From contig JAWKLJ010000002.1 of the NCBI GenBank assembly GCA_041392805.1, positions 2,619,001-2,683,000 of the forward strand: DNA of 64,000 nt. The letters run 5' to 3'. Position 1 is the stretch's first letter. Each line of letters starts with the position of its first letter. Both the position numbers and the translations under genes were made by a program. The notes below the pieces were generated by a model. The model saw only the letters and a program-made list of their open reading frames with translations, ran no database searches and was not told the DNA's origin. This DNA is from Saprospiraceae bacterium. GTDB taxonomy: Bacteria > Bacteroidota > Bacteroidia > Chitinophagales > Saprospiraceae. Shown here piece by piece: positions 8,607 to 16,497 of this stretch.

Positions 8607-9989
8607 GTGGCATTAATTAAATCTATTTCAGGTATCAGAGGCACCATTGGTGGTAAAGTTGGAGAAAACCTAACCCCCATTGATATTGTAGAATGCACCG
8701 CGGCTTTTGGCTATTGGCTCAAGACCCAGGGTGCTCCCCTAAAACTCGTTTTGGGGCGCGACGGGAGAATCTCGGGCGCTTTGGTTAGTCAACTGGTCGC
8801 TCAAACCCTGGTCGGGCTCGGCTTTGAAGTCATCGACCTTGGCCTCTCCACCACGCCAACCGTGGAAATGGCCGTCCCTGAATTCGGTGCGGGAGCCGGG
8901 ATCATCGTGACCGCCAGCCATAACCCCAAACAATGGAATGCACTGAAGTTTTTGAATGCAAAAGGAGAGTTTATCTCGGAGGCAGATGGCGAGGCTTTGT
9001 TGAAATTGCTATCAGAAAAGCGCATCCTGTTTTCGGAAGTAGACCAGCTGGGTACTTATCGACAGGAGGAGGGCTATCTCCAACGTCATTTCGAACATAT
9101 TTTAGCATTATCCGACGTAAATATTGACCTGGTCAAAAGCAAAAAGTTTAAGGTGGTCGTGGATGCGGTTAACTCAACAGGTGCGCTTTCCGTGCCGCCA
9201 TTATTGACCTTATTGGGGTGTGAGGTCATTTTGATCAATGGGGAAATTACGGGTGATTTTGCACATAATCCCGAACCCTTGCCCGCACATTTGACGCAAT
9301 TGTCGGAAGCCGTGGTCCGGGAAAAAGCGGACCTAGGCATTGCCGTTGACCCAGATGTTGATCGTTTGGCCTTTGTAAATGAAGATGGTAACATGTTTGG
9401 CGAAGAATACACCTTGGTGGCGGTGGCCGACTATATGCTGAGCAAAACGCCTGGAGCCAGTGTATCTAACCTTTCTTCTACCCGTGCCCTGAGAGACGTT
9501 ACCGAAAAACATGGCGGCAAGTATTATGCCAGTGCGGTGGGAGAAGTCAATGTCGTGGAGCAAATGAAAGCCGTAAATGCGGTCATTGGTGGAGAGGGGA
9601 ATGGCGGGATTATCGTTCCTGCCCTGCATTACGGACGCGATGCCTTGGCGGGCATTGCCCTTTTCTTATCGCATTTGGCGCAATCTGGCTTAAGTATGTC
9701 TGCCTTACGGGCTACTTATCCAAACTATGAAATGGTAAAAGACAAAATTGCCTTAGATGCTTCCATTGATTTGGCCAAGGTATTAGCCTCCCTGGAATCT
9801 TCACACAAAGACGATCCTTACAATACTATTGACGGTTTAAAGATAGATTTTCAGGATTGTTGGGTACATTTGCGTAAATCAAATACCGAACCTATTATTC
9901 GAATTTATGCGGAAGGCCCTACCCAGGCTATTGCCGAACATCTGGTAAATTCAATAAAAGGAGAGGTCGATCAGATTTTAATGAATTAG
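8607..9989 (+). CDS. glmM: Phosphoglucosamine mutase
   Basis: A 460-residue alpha-D-phosphohexomutase that converts glucosamine-6-phosphate to glucosamine-1-phosphate for UDP-GlcNAc, hence peptidoglycan and LPS. All four site loops are present: phosphoserine loop TASHNP (Ser near 104), Mg-binding DPDVDR near 248-253, sugar-binding GGEGNGG near 328-334 and phosphate-binding RKSNTEP near 423-429. The N-terminus ALIKSISGIRGTIGG is typical of Bacteroidota GlmM. The start is GTG at 8607. A phosphomannomutase or phosphoglucomutase role cannot be excluded, but a single-copy GlmM-type protein is the better fit. Confidence 0.88.
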   Translation: MALIKSISGIRGTIGGKVGENLTPIDIVECTAAFGYWLKTQGAPLKLVLGRDGRISGALVSQLVAQTLVGLGFEVIDLGLSTTPTVEMAVPEFGAGAGIIVTASHNPKQWNALKFLNAKGEFISEADGEALLKLLSEKRILFSEVDQLGTYRQEEGYLQRHFEHILALSDVNIDLVKSKKFKVVVDAVNSTGALSVPPLLTLLGCEVILINGEITGDFAHNPEPLPAHLTQLSEAVVREKADLGIAVDPDVDRLAFVNEDGNMFGEEYTLVAVADYMLSKTPGASVSNLSSTRALRDVTEKHGGKYYASAVGEVNVVEQMKAVNAVIGGEGNGGIIVPALHYGRDALAGIALFLSHLAQSGLSMSALRATYPNYEMVKDKIALDASIDLAKVLASLESSHKDDPYNTIDGLKIDFQDCWVHLRKSNTEPIIRIYAEGPTQAIAEHLVNSIKGEVDQILMN

Positions 9990-10003
9990 GCCTTGGGAAA
10001 GTC

Positions 10004-10050
10004 GGAAGTCGGAAAGATGAAGCCCAAAGCTTATTTAATTTCCGACTTCC
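10004..10050 (+). terminator. 12-bp inverted repeat after glmM
   Basis: GGAAGTCGGAAA at 10004-10015 and its exact complement at 10039-10050 form a 12-bp stem with a 23-base loop, 15 bp after the glmM stop. There is no T-run, so it is a weak terminator candidate or a repeat-derived hairpin. The left arm continues a GTCGGAAGTCGGAAAG tandem motif. Confidence 0.35.
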
Positions 10051-10084
10051 ACTTTTACTACTAATCTTCCATAAAGCAATACAT

Positions 10085-11584
10085 ATGAGCCCAGTAACAG
10101 TAGCCACCACCAAGTTAGAAACCTATTTTCAGCCCTTTAGACAAAATATTATTGGCGTTGATCAGCTCTTCCAATCACCGTATGGAGTGAAACCGATCAT
10201 TTATGCTGACTGGACAGCCAGCGGACGACTTTATCGGCCTATTGAAGCGGTGATGAGCGATCAAATTGCACCTTTTGTAGGCAATACCCATACTGAAACC
10301 ACCATCACCGGTTGTTCTATGACCATGGCTTATAAACATGCCAAAGCCTATATTAAACAGGAGGTAGGGGCGCACCCGACGGATGTACTGATTTCTTCTA
10401 ATTCGGGTATGACCGGTGTTGTGAATAAGTTTCAAAGGATTTTGGGGCTCAAACTACACGAAAAATTCCGCAGGAAAATCAAATTGACAGATGAAGAACG
10501 CCCCGTCGTTTTTGTAAGCCATATGGAGCACCATTCCAACCAAACCTCCTGGCTAGAAACGATTGTCGATGTAGAGGTGATAAAACCTGATGAAGAGGGA
10601 TTAATGTGTCTCGAGCACCTGAATGAATTATTGGAACTATACAAGGATCGCCCCGTTAAAATTGCAGCCATTACCTCTTGCTCAAATGTGACAGGCCTAA
10701 AAACGCCCTATCACGAGGTAGCAGAAGCGATGCATCAGGTAGGTGGTTTGTGTTTTGTGGATTTTGCCTGTTCAGCACCCTATATTGATATCGTGATGCG
10801 ACCAGCAAATGAAGCCCAACACCTGGATGCCATCTATTTTTCTCCCCATAAATTCTTAGGTGGCCCCGGTTCATCGGGTATCCTGATCTTTGATCCTAAA
10901 TTATATAAAAACCAGGTACCAGATAATCCCGGTGGAGGTACGGTAGACTGGACCAATCCCTGGGGTGAACACAAGTATATAGACGAAATAGAAACCAGAG
11001 AAGACGGCGGCACCCCTTCCTTTTTACAGACCATGAGGGTAGCCCTTTGTATGAAACTCAAGGCGGAAATGGGCGTAGCAAACATCCTTCGCAGAGAAGA
11101 AGAATTGCTAGAAAAGATTTGGACGCGACTGGATAAAATCCCAAACCTCCAGATCATGGCTCCTCAACATAGACATCGTTTGGGCGTAATTTCCTTCTAC
11201 ATTGACGACTTGCATTACAACCTGGGGGTCAAATTGTTGAATGATCATTTTGGTGTTCAGGTAAGAGGTGGTTGCTCCTGTGCAGGCACTTATGGCCATT
11301 ATTTATTAAATGTGAGCCAACCCTATTCCAAACAAATAACCGACGAAATCAGCTATGGCAATTTGTCTGCCAAACCAGGCTGGATCAGGATGTCCTTTCA
11401 CCCCACCACAACGGACCAGGAGATGGACTATATCCTCGATGCCATTGAGCAAGTGGCTAAACATTTTAACGAATGGAAGCAGGATTATCGCTACGACCTC
11501 AAAACTAATGAGTTTATTCACCTATCCGGCGTCAGCGAAGAAACTAAACTGGTAGAAGAATGGTTTAATTGTAGCCTAGTTTAA
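10085..11584 (+). CDS. Class V PLP-dependent aminotransferase / cysteine-desulfurase-like protein
   Basis: A 499-residue fold-type I PLP enzyme of the class V (SufS/NifS-related) group. Visible features are HMEHHSNQTSW (near residue 145, equivalent to the EHHS segment of desulfurases), FVDFACSAPY with the cofactor-binding aspartate, the PLP lysine in YFSPHKFLGGPGSSG near residue 256, and cysteines in VRGGCSCAGTYGHYL near residue 398 at about the desulfurase active-cysteine position. It is about 100 residues longer than SufS and carries insertions, so it may act on a substrate other than cysteine. A second, canonical cysteine desulfurase gene starts 8 bp downstream, so both are likely in one transcript. 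Confidence 0.8.
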   Translation: MSPVTVATTKLETYFQPFRQNIIGVDQLFQSPYGVKPIIYADWTASGRLYRPIEAVMSDQIAPFVGNTHTETTITGCSMTMAYKHAKAYIKQEVGAHPTDVLISSNSGMTGVVNKFQRILGLKLHEKFRRKIKLTDEERPVVFVSHMEHHSNQTSWLETIVDVEVIKPDEEGLMCLEHLNELLELYKDRPVKIAAITSCSNVTGLKTPYHEVAEAMHQVGGLCFVDFACSAPYIDIVMRPANEAQHLDAIYFSPHKFLGGPGSSGILIFDPKLYKNQVPDNPGGGTVDWTNPWGEHKYIDEIETREDGGTPSFLQTMRVALCMKLKAEMGVANILRREEELLEKIWTRLDKIPNLQIMAPQHRHRLGVISFYIDDLHYNLGVKLLNDHFGVQVRGGCSCAGTYGHYLLNVSQPYSKQITDEISYGNLSAKPGWIRMSFHPTTTDQEMDYILDAIEQVAKHFNEWKQDYRYDLKTNEFIHLSGVSEETKLVEEWFNCSLV

Positions 11585-11592
11585 TCGGAAAT

Positions 11593-12735
11593 ATGAATCG
11601 AGTCTTTTTTGATCATGCCTCCACTACCCCCATCGATCAAGAGGTCATAAAGGTGATGATGGAGTGCATGCAACAACATTTTGGGAATCCCTCTTCTATT
11701 CACAAGGAAGGCCGTACAGCTCGCACGGTGATAGAACAAGCACGAAAAACCGTTGCGCGATTGCTCAATGCCTCCATTGGTGAAATTTTTTTCACATCAG
11801 GCGGTACCGAGTCCAATAATATGGCACTGAAGGGGGCCGTCAGGGACCTTGGCGTTCGACGTATCATCAGTTCTCCTTTGGAGCACCATTGCGTACTTCA
11901 CTCACTGGATGCCATTGCGAGCACCCAAACAGTAGAAATTGTGCTGGTCCGACTTGATGAGAAAGGTTTACCTGATATGAAAGAGCTGGAAGCGCTACTC
12001 CAACAAGCAGAGGCTCCCAAAACAATGGTATCGCTCATGCATGCTAATAACGAATTGGGCTTGATGATCGACCTACCTCAAGTCGCCTTATTATGCCAGC
12101 AATACGGCGCCTTATTTCATTCCGATACCGTGCAAACGATGGGCTATTTCCCGTTCGACCTGGCAGCAACCCCAGTGCATTTTATTTCTGCTGCCGCACA
12201 TAAATTTTACGGTCCTAAAGGCGTTGGATTCATCTATATCAATGGTGACAATGCGATTAAACCTTTAATGGATGGTGGCTCGCAAGAAAGGAATATGCGT
12301 GCTGGCACAGAGAATATCCACGGCATTGTTGGCCTGGCCAAAGCCCTGGAAATGGCCTATAATGAATTGGAGGAACGAAAAGCAAAAACAAAAGCCATTC
12401 GCGCCTATTTTTTAGAAAAATTGCAACAAACCATTCCCGAAATAGAAGTCAATGGTGACCCCGAAAATGGGCATTATAAAGTATTAAGTATCAGCTTCCC
12501 ACCGTCTCCCAAAGCAGATCTGTTACTATTAAACCTTGATATGGCAGGTATTAGCGTTTCTGGTGGCAGCGCTTGTAGCTCCGGTGCAGAAACCGTCTCC
12601 CACGTATTGGCAACCCTCATACCAGACTCTCTGCGGAAAACGATTCGTTTTTCTTTTTCTCACCACAATACCTTTGAAGAGGCGGATTATGTCGTGCAAA
12701 AATTGAGTGAGATTTTGGAACCAGTGAGTTTGTAG
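11593..12735 (+). CDS. Cysteine desulfurase, IscS/NifS type
   Basis: A 380-residue class V enzyme that releases sulfur from L-cysteine as a persulfide for Fe-S clusters and tRNA thiolation. Seen: N-terminal VFFDHASTTPID, TSGGTESNNMALKG for PLP phosphate binding, SPLEHHCVL, HSDTVQTMGY, the PLP lysine in AAAHKFYGPKGVG near residue 205, and the active cysteine in GGSACSSGAE near residue 327. Length and motifs are canonical for the IscS/NifS group I. It directly follows the longer class V paralogue; iscU, iscA and suf genes are not nearby, so the sulfur acceptor cannot be named. Confidence 0.9.
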   Translation: MNRVFFDHASTTPIDQEVIKVMMECMQQHFGNPSSIHKEGRTARTVIEQARKTVARLLNASIGEIFFTSGGTESNNMALKGAVRDLGVRRIISSPLEHHCVLHSLDAIASTQTVEIVLVRLDEKGLPDMKELEALLQQAEAPKTMVSLMHANNELGLMIDLPQVALLCQQYGALFHSDTVQTMGYFPFDLAATPVHFISAAAHKFYGPKGVGFIYINGDNAIKPLMDGGSQERNMRAGTENIHGIVGLAKALEMAYNELEERKAKTKAIRAYFLEKLQQTIPEIEVNGDPENGHYKVLSISFPPSPKADLLLLNLDMAGISVSGGSACSSGAETVSHVLATLIPDSLRKTIRFSFSHHNTFEEADYVVQKLSEILEPVSL

Positions 12736-12748
12736 GAAAGGCAATTTT

Positions 12749-12772
12749 CAATATCAATGGCAATATCAATGG
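12749..12772. repeat. Tandem 12-bp repeat
   Basis: Two exact tandem copies of CAATATCAATGG followed by a partial third (CAATG), right after the desulfurase stop. An eight-C plus seven-A homopolymer pair follows near 12817-12831. The stretch 12736-13057 has no gene; it holds this repeat, one copy of the 104-bp direct repeat and two small hairpins. Confidence 0.7.
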
Positions 12773-12901
12773 CAATGCCTCCTATGTCGCCATGTCGCTG
12801 GTCCAATAGCTCCATGCCCCCCCCAAAAAAACCGCTGGGGCTCGCCCCAAACCTCTATTACCTCTCCACCTCCAGTAACTCCAAGTCCGAAAAAAACTGC
12901 A

Positions 12902-13005
12902 GCTAGTTCTCGAGCTCCAGCTCGTGAACCTGTCACTTCTTTGATGGCCTGTAGCTCCAGCTACATCGCTGCGCTTTCAATGGCGGAAGGAAAATACCCC
13001 CTGCT
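12902..13005. repeat. Direct repeat copy A flanking the DUF4240/GIY-YIG cassette
   Basis: A 104-bp sequence almost identical to 14099-14201, with three mismatches and a one-base C-run difference. It holds two short hairpins with the same core: CGAGCTCCAGCTCG and GTAGCTCCAGCTAC, each a 6-bp stem with a CC loop, about 35 bp apart. Copies lie on both sides of the accessory genes, in the same orientation. Confidence 0.85.
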
Positions 13006-13006
13006 A

Positions 13007-13047
13007 ATCGTCGTTTGTAACGACGATGCCCTATCAAAAGCTAGGGC
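13007..13047 (-). terminator. Two tandem hairpins after the nuclease gene
   Basis: ATCGTCG pairs with CGACGAT (13007-13013 with 13021-13027) and GCCCTA pairs with TAGGGC (13028-13033 with 13042-13047). They lie 10-50 bp beyond the stop of the minus-strand GIY-YIG gene and could end its transcript, though no T-run is present. Confidence 0.35.
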
Positions 13048-13057
13048 AAAAAGGTCA

Positions 13058-13387
13058 TCAAGGCTTTCGTTGTTTTTTTGTCTTTTTTACATTTCCTCGT
13101 GGATTATGCCCATGCTTTTCACGATAAGCATCAATATATTCATCCTCAAGTTTTCTGGCTTTAGTTTTTCCAACGATTCCACGAACTAATATTTCGGCAA
13201 TATACCTTAACCATCCAACAGCACGGTTGAGATAATCAATTTGTTCACGCATTCGTTGGGAATAGCCATCTTTACCTATTGATTTATCACTGATGCCATA
13301 CTTGAAAACATCATTCTCTTCCTTGTCATGAATAACATAGAGGTGATGTTCTTTTTGGTTTTTCCTTGAATTTCCGTGAAAACCCAT
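13058..13387 (-). CDS. Stand-alone GIY-YIG-like nuclease domain, resembling polymorphic-toxin C-termini
   Basis: A 109-residue protein from the ATG at 13387, 13 bp after the DUF4240 stop; the frame stays open upstream but there overlaps the DUF4240 gene. HHLYVIHD and FKYGIS correspond to the GIY and YIG strands, followed by GYSQRMREQIDYLNRAVGW with the candidate catalytic arginine, ARKLEDEYIDAYREK with the candidate metal-binding glutamate, and a C-terminal HGHNPRGN. This looks like the nuclease tip (URI/GIY-YIG class) of polymorphic toxins but without an N-terminal delivery region. Function as DNase toxin, orphan tip or free nuclease is inference. The downstream gap holds hairpins and repeat copy A. 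Confidence 0.6.
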   Translation of the reverse strand: MGFHGNSRKNQKEHHLYVIHDKEENDVFKYGISDKSIGKDGYSQRMREQIDYLNRAVGWLRYIAEILVRGIVGKTKARKLEDEYIDAYREKHGHNPRGNVKKTKKQRKP

Positions 13388-13400
13388 GCTTAATCGTTTT

Positions 13401-13982
13401 TCAATCGCGGTTTTCTTCGTTCCAGCTTTCTTGATTGCTATATGTTTCGATAGGAAAAGCGGGTGTATAATCATAGGCTTTTCCTGTTTTTCGTTCATAA
13501 GCTCCAGACGGGATATAAAGCAATTCCTCAAAGGTGAAATCTTTAGGCATTTGCCTGGGATCATGTATCACCTTTTCGAATATTTCTTTTCCATTGGCTA
13601 CTACACAAGAACGGGCGTACAAAAAATTGTCAACCGAAAAATAGCGATCTGGAGACCATGAATCTTCTCCGATATGCTTAGCGAATGCCAGGCCGTCAAG
13701 GTTATATAATTTCTCAGATAACAAATCGGCGAATTCCAGAATATGGCGGACCGGACCGGATGCTAAGCGAGCTATGGCAGGTTCAACAACTGCCTCGTCG
13801 TCTCCTTCTTTACTCCAATCGAGAAGTGAGATTATTTCCCAGAAATAATCCTCGCTCAAAGGACCTTTGTTTCTATCCTGATTTAATTCCACACTAATTT
13901 CCGCTTCAGGATATTTCTCCTGTAAATCCTGTATAACTTTTTCATTTAGTGCGCGAAGTGGAATTCGGATTTTAGTTGTCAT
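13401..13982 (-). CDS. DUF4240 domain-containing protein, possible immunity-type protein
   Basis: About 193 residues from the ATG at 13982; an upstream ATG at 14039 would add 19 residues that do not look conserved. The core matches my recollection of DUF4240: LSEDYFWEIISLLDWSKEGD, then FADLLSEKLYNLDGLAFAKH, FSVDNFLYARSCVVANGKEI and FEELLYIPSGAYERKTGKAY. The family is acidic, cytosolic and of unknown function, and often sits in variable toxin/immunity regions, so an immunity or antitoxin role is possible but not shown. It is upstream of the GIY-YIG gene on the same strand, and the pair is enclosed by 104-bp direct repeats, which suggests recent acquisition. Confidence 0.65.
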   Translation of the reverse strand: MTTKIRIPLRALNEKVIQDLQEKYPEAEISVELNQDRNKGPLSEDYFWEIISLLDWSKEGDDEAVVEPAIARLASGPVRHILEFADLLSEKLYNLDGLAFAKHIGEDSWSPDRYFSVDNFLYARSCVVANGKEIFEKVIHDPRQMPKDFTFEELLYIPSGAYERKTGKAYDYTPAFPIETYSNQESWNEENRD

Positions 13983-14098
13983 ATGCTGATTTTTTATATA
14001 AAGCGCTGGAAATGATTTCTCTGGAATATAAATATACAAATAAATCCGATCATCTATTAGAATAGAAAAAGACTTTAATCGCCGCTGGCGTCCAAGCT

Positions 14099-14201
14099 GC
14101 TAGTTCTCGAGCTCCAGCTCGTGAATCTGCCACTTCTTTGATGGCCTGTAGCTCCAGCTACATCGCTGCGCTTTCAATGGCGGCAGGAAAATACCCCTGC
14201 T
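14099..14201. repeat. Direct repeat copy B flanking the cassette
   Basis: Near-identical, same-orientation partner of 12902-13005, including both AGCT-CC-AGCT hairpins. It starts about 116 bp upstream of the DUF4240 start and ends 23 bp from the stop of oligopeptidase B. Confidence 0.85.
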
Positions 14202-14223
14202 CTCCGACTTTCAACCCACAGCC

Positions 14224-16296
14224 CTATACCTCTTCTGCCTTCCCTGCCAAGTCCAATAAAAAGGCATATTCCCTGGCCACTTCCTTCAATCGCGCGAAGC
14301 GACCCGATGCACCGCCATGCCCAGCATCCATATTGGTGTGCAGCAACAAAGGATTGTGATCCGTTTTGTAAACGCGCAGTTTCGCTACCCATTTTGCAGG
14401 TTCCCAGTATTGTACCTGAGAATCGTGCAAGCCGGTAGTGACCAGCATAGCAGGGTACTCCTTGGCTTCCACCTGGTCGTAGGGAGAATAGGATTTGATA
14501 TAATGATAAAATTTTTCGTCTTTCGGGTTGCCCCATTCATCAAACTCTCCCGTGGTGAGGGGAATTGTTTCATCTAGCATGGTATTGATGACATCTACAA
14601 AAGGAACAGCTGCCACCACACCTCGCCATAATTGAGGCTCCATATTGATGACCGCACCCATTAGCAAACCACCAGCGCTGCCGCCCATTGCAAAAAGCTG
14701 ATCCTTTGCTACATATTGATGCTCAATGAGGTATTTCCCACAATCAATAAAGTCGTAAAAAGTATTCTTCTTATTGAGTAATTTCCCATCCTCGTACCAA
14801 TGTCGGCCCATTTCTTCTCCACCTCTGATATGCGCAATCGCAAAGGCCATTCCTCGGTTGAGCAAACTCAAACGCGCAAAGCCAAAACTAGGATCCATAC
14901 TCGCACCATAAGATCCATAACCATAAAGCAAAAGGGGCTGTTGGCCATCTTTTTTAAAGTCTTTATGGTAAACAATGGAAATGGGCACTTTGGTGCCATC
15001 CCTTGCCGTAGCGTACACCCTTTCTGATCGATAATCGGATGCATCAAACCCTCCTAAAACAGCCTGCTGCTTCAATAAAGTAAATTCGCGCGTTTCCATT
15101 TGGTAATCATAAACGGTAGGAGGCGTGGTCAGAGATTGATAGCCGATTCGCAAAATATTGGTATCAAATTCAAGGTTGATACTCGTATAGGCCATATAGG
15201 CATCTTCTCCAAAGGCAATGTAATGTTCTGCTCCTTCTTTGGGAATAATTCTAAGCTGGGTAATGCCATTTTTTCGCTCTGATAAAACCAGGAATGCCTG
15301 GAAAATGTCCATATCCTCCAACAGTACATCCTCCCGATGTGGTATCACCTCTTTCCAGTTTTCTTTGCTGGTATTCGTTTCATTGGTAACCATCAGGCGA
15401 AAATTGCGAGCATCCAGGTTGGTGCGAATATAGAACTGGTCCTCGTAATGGGCAATATCATATTCCAGGTTTCGCTCTCGCTGTTGGATCAGCGAAAAGT
15501 CGTCATCAGGAGTGTTAGCATTGAGTACTCGGTATTCCGAACTAACGGTTTGAAATGAAGCAATAACAATGTACTTTTTGGATTTGGATTTGTAAACGTA
15601 GGTACTAAAGGTTTCATCTTTTTCATGAAAGACTTCAGTGTCCTTGTCAACTGATTGGCCTAATTTGTGTTTAAATATTTTATAAGATCGAAGGGCCTCG
15701 TCTTTTACTGCATAAAAGATCGTCTGGTTGTCATTGGCCCAGACTGGGTTGCCGGTAGTATTGGGGATGGAATCTTTCAGCCACTCTCCTGTTTCCAGGT
15801 TTTTAAAGCGTAAGGTAAAGATACGACGCGAAACTGTATCCTCTCCAAAACCCAGCATTTTGTTATCTGGACTGACGGATAAACCCGTAGCTGAATAATA
15901 GCTTTTATCCTTGGCTAGCTCGTTTACATCAATGAGTATCTCTTCTGGGGCCGAGAGGTTTTCTTTTTTTCTGGAATAAATAGGGTATTCCAGCCCAACT
16001 TCATGTCTGGTAATGTAAAAATAGCCATTGTCCTTGTAGGGGACTGATTGGTCTTCTTCCTTGATCCTTCCTTTTATTTCCTGGAATAAGGCCTCTTTAA
16101 AACCATCTAAATGCCCCATTACCTTTTGGGTATATTCATTTTCGGCATTTAAATAGCTGATAACCTCCGGATTTTCTCTATCATTCAACCAAAAGTAGTT
16201 GTCGACGAGCTTTTCGCCATGAATAGTTATTTCTCTTTTGATCGCTTTAGCAATGGGGGGAGGGGTGGATAGATTTGAATATAGTGTGCTTTGCAT
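14224..16296 (-). CDS. ptrB: Oligopeptidase B, S9A family
   Basis: A 690-residue cytosolic serine peptidase that cleaves short peptides after basic residues. The N-terminal two-thirds form the seven-bladed propeller (for example YFWLNDRENPEVISYLNAEN and SPDNKMLGFGEDTVSRR), and the C-terminal third is the alpha/beta hydrolase with the nucleophile in AMGGSAGGLLMG (serine near residue 540), an aspartate in TGLHDSQVQYWEP and the histidine in DAGHGGASGR. Length fits the family. The ATG at 16296 is preferred over an in-frame TTG at 16317. It has no signal peptide. The gene converges on the cassette at 13-14 kb and is divergent from the MATE gene. Confidence 0.93.
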   Translation of the reverse strand: MQSTLYSNLSTPPPIAKAIKREITIHGEKLVDNYFWLNDRENPEVISYLNAENEYTQKVMGHLDGFKEALFQEIKGRIKEEDQSVPYKDNGYFYITRHEVGLEYPIYSRKKENLSAPEEILIDVNELAKDKSYYSATGLSVSPDNKMLGFGEDTVSRRIFTLRFKNLETGEWLKDSIPNTTGNPVWANDNQTIFYAVKDEALRSYKIFKHKLGQSVDKDTEVFHEKDETFSTYVYKSKSKKYIVIASFQTVSSEYRVLNANTPDDDFSLIQQRERNLEYDIAHYEDQFYIRTNLDARNFRLMVTNETNTSKENWKEVIPHREDVLLEDMDIFQAFLVLSERKNGITQLRIIPKEGAEHYIAFGEDAYMAYTSINLEFDTNILRIGYQSLTTPPTVYDYQMETREFTLLKQQAVLGGFDASDYRSERVYATARDGTKVPISIVYHKDFKKDGQQPLLLYGYGSYGASMDPSFGFARLSLLNRGMAFAIAHIRGGEEMGRHWYEDGKLLNKKNTFYDFIDCGKYLIEHQYVAKDQLFAMGGSAGGLLMGAVINMEPQLWRGVVAAVPFVDVINTMLDETIPLTTGEFDEWGNPKDEKFYHYIKSYSPYDQVEAKEYPAMLVTTGLHDSQVQYWEPAKWVAKLRVYKTDHNPLLLHTNMDAGHGGASGRFARLKEVAREYAFLLDLAGKAEEV

Positions 16297-16383
16297 AAAA
16301 GAAAGTTTTTCGTGCAAATTGAATGAACGACATATACAGCTGAAAACTGCAATAATAGGTTTTTAATCAAATAAACAGCGACT

Positions 16384-16450
16384 TTTAAAATAAAATTAAA
16401 TTTTAAACATTAGAAACAAGCGATGATATCAATTGTTTAGATAAAACAAT
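16384..16450. promoter_or_regulatory. Two short inverted repeats between ptrB and the MATE gene
   Basis: TTTAAAAT at 16384-16391 pairs with ATTTTAAA at 16400-16407, and ATTGTTT at 16432-16438 pairs with AAACAAT at 16444-16450. They lie in the AT-rich divergent promoter region and could be operators; chance palindromes are also possible in such AT-rich DNA. Confidence 0.25.
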
Positions 16451-16483
16451 ATACCTTCCGCTCTCATAACAAATAAAAAAAAT

Positions 16484-16491
16484 TACATTTG
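16484..16491 (+). promoter_or_regulatory. -7 box directly before the MATE start
   Basis: TACATTTG matches TAnnTTTG and ends 6 bp before the ATG at 16498. If used, transcription would start at or very near the start codon, giving a leaderless message. No -33 TTG at normal distance is seen. Confidence 0.4.
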
Positions 16492-16497
16492 CCTCAC

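Noticed and set aside
12941..13189. Plus-strand frame starting MMACSSSYIAALSMA, and its twin at 14138-14359
   Set aside because: Both start inside the 104-bp repeat copies and diverge right after them; the shared start comes from repeat DNA, not from a gene family.
13388..13564. Longer form of the GIY-YIG protein starting at 13564
   Set aside because: The extra part overlaps the well-conserved end of the DUF4240 gene in another frame and has no recognisable domain.
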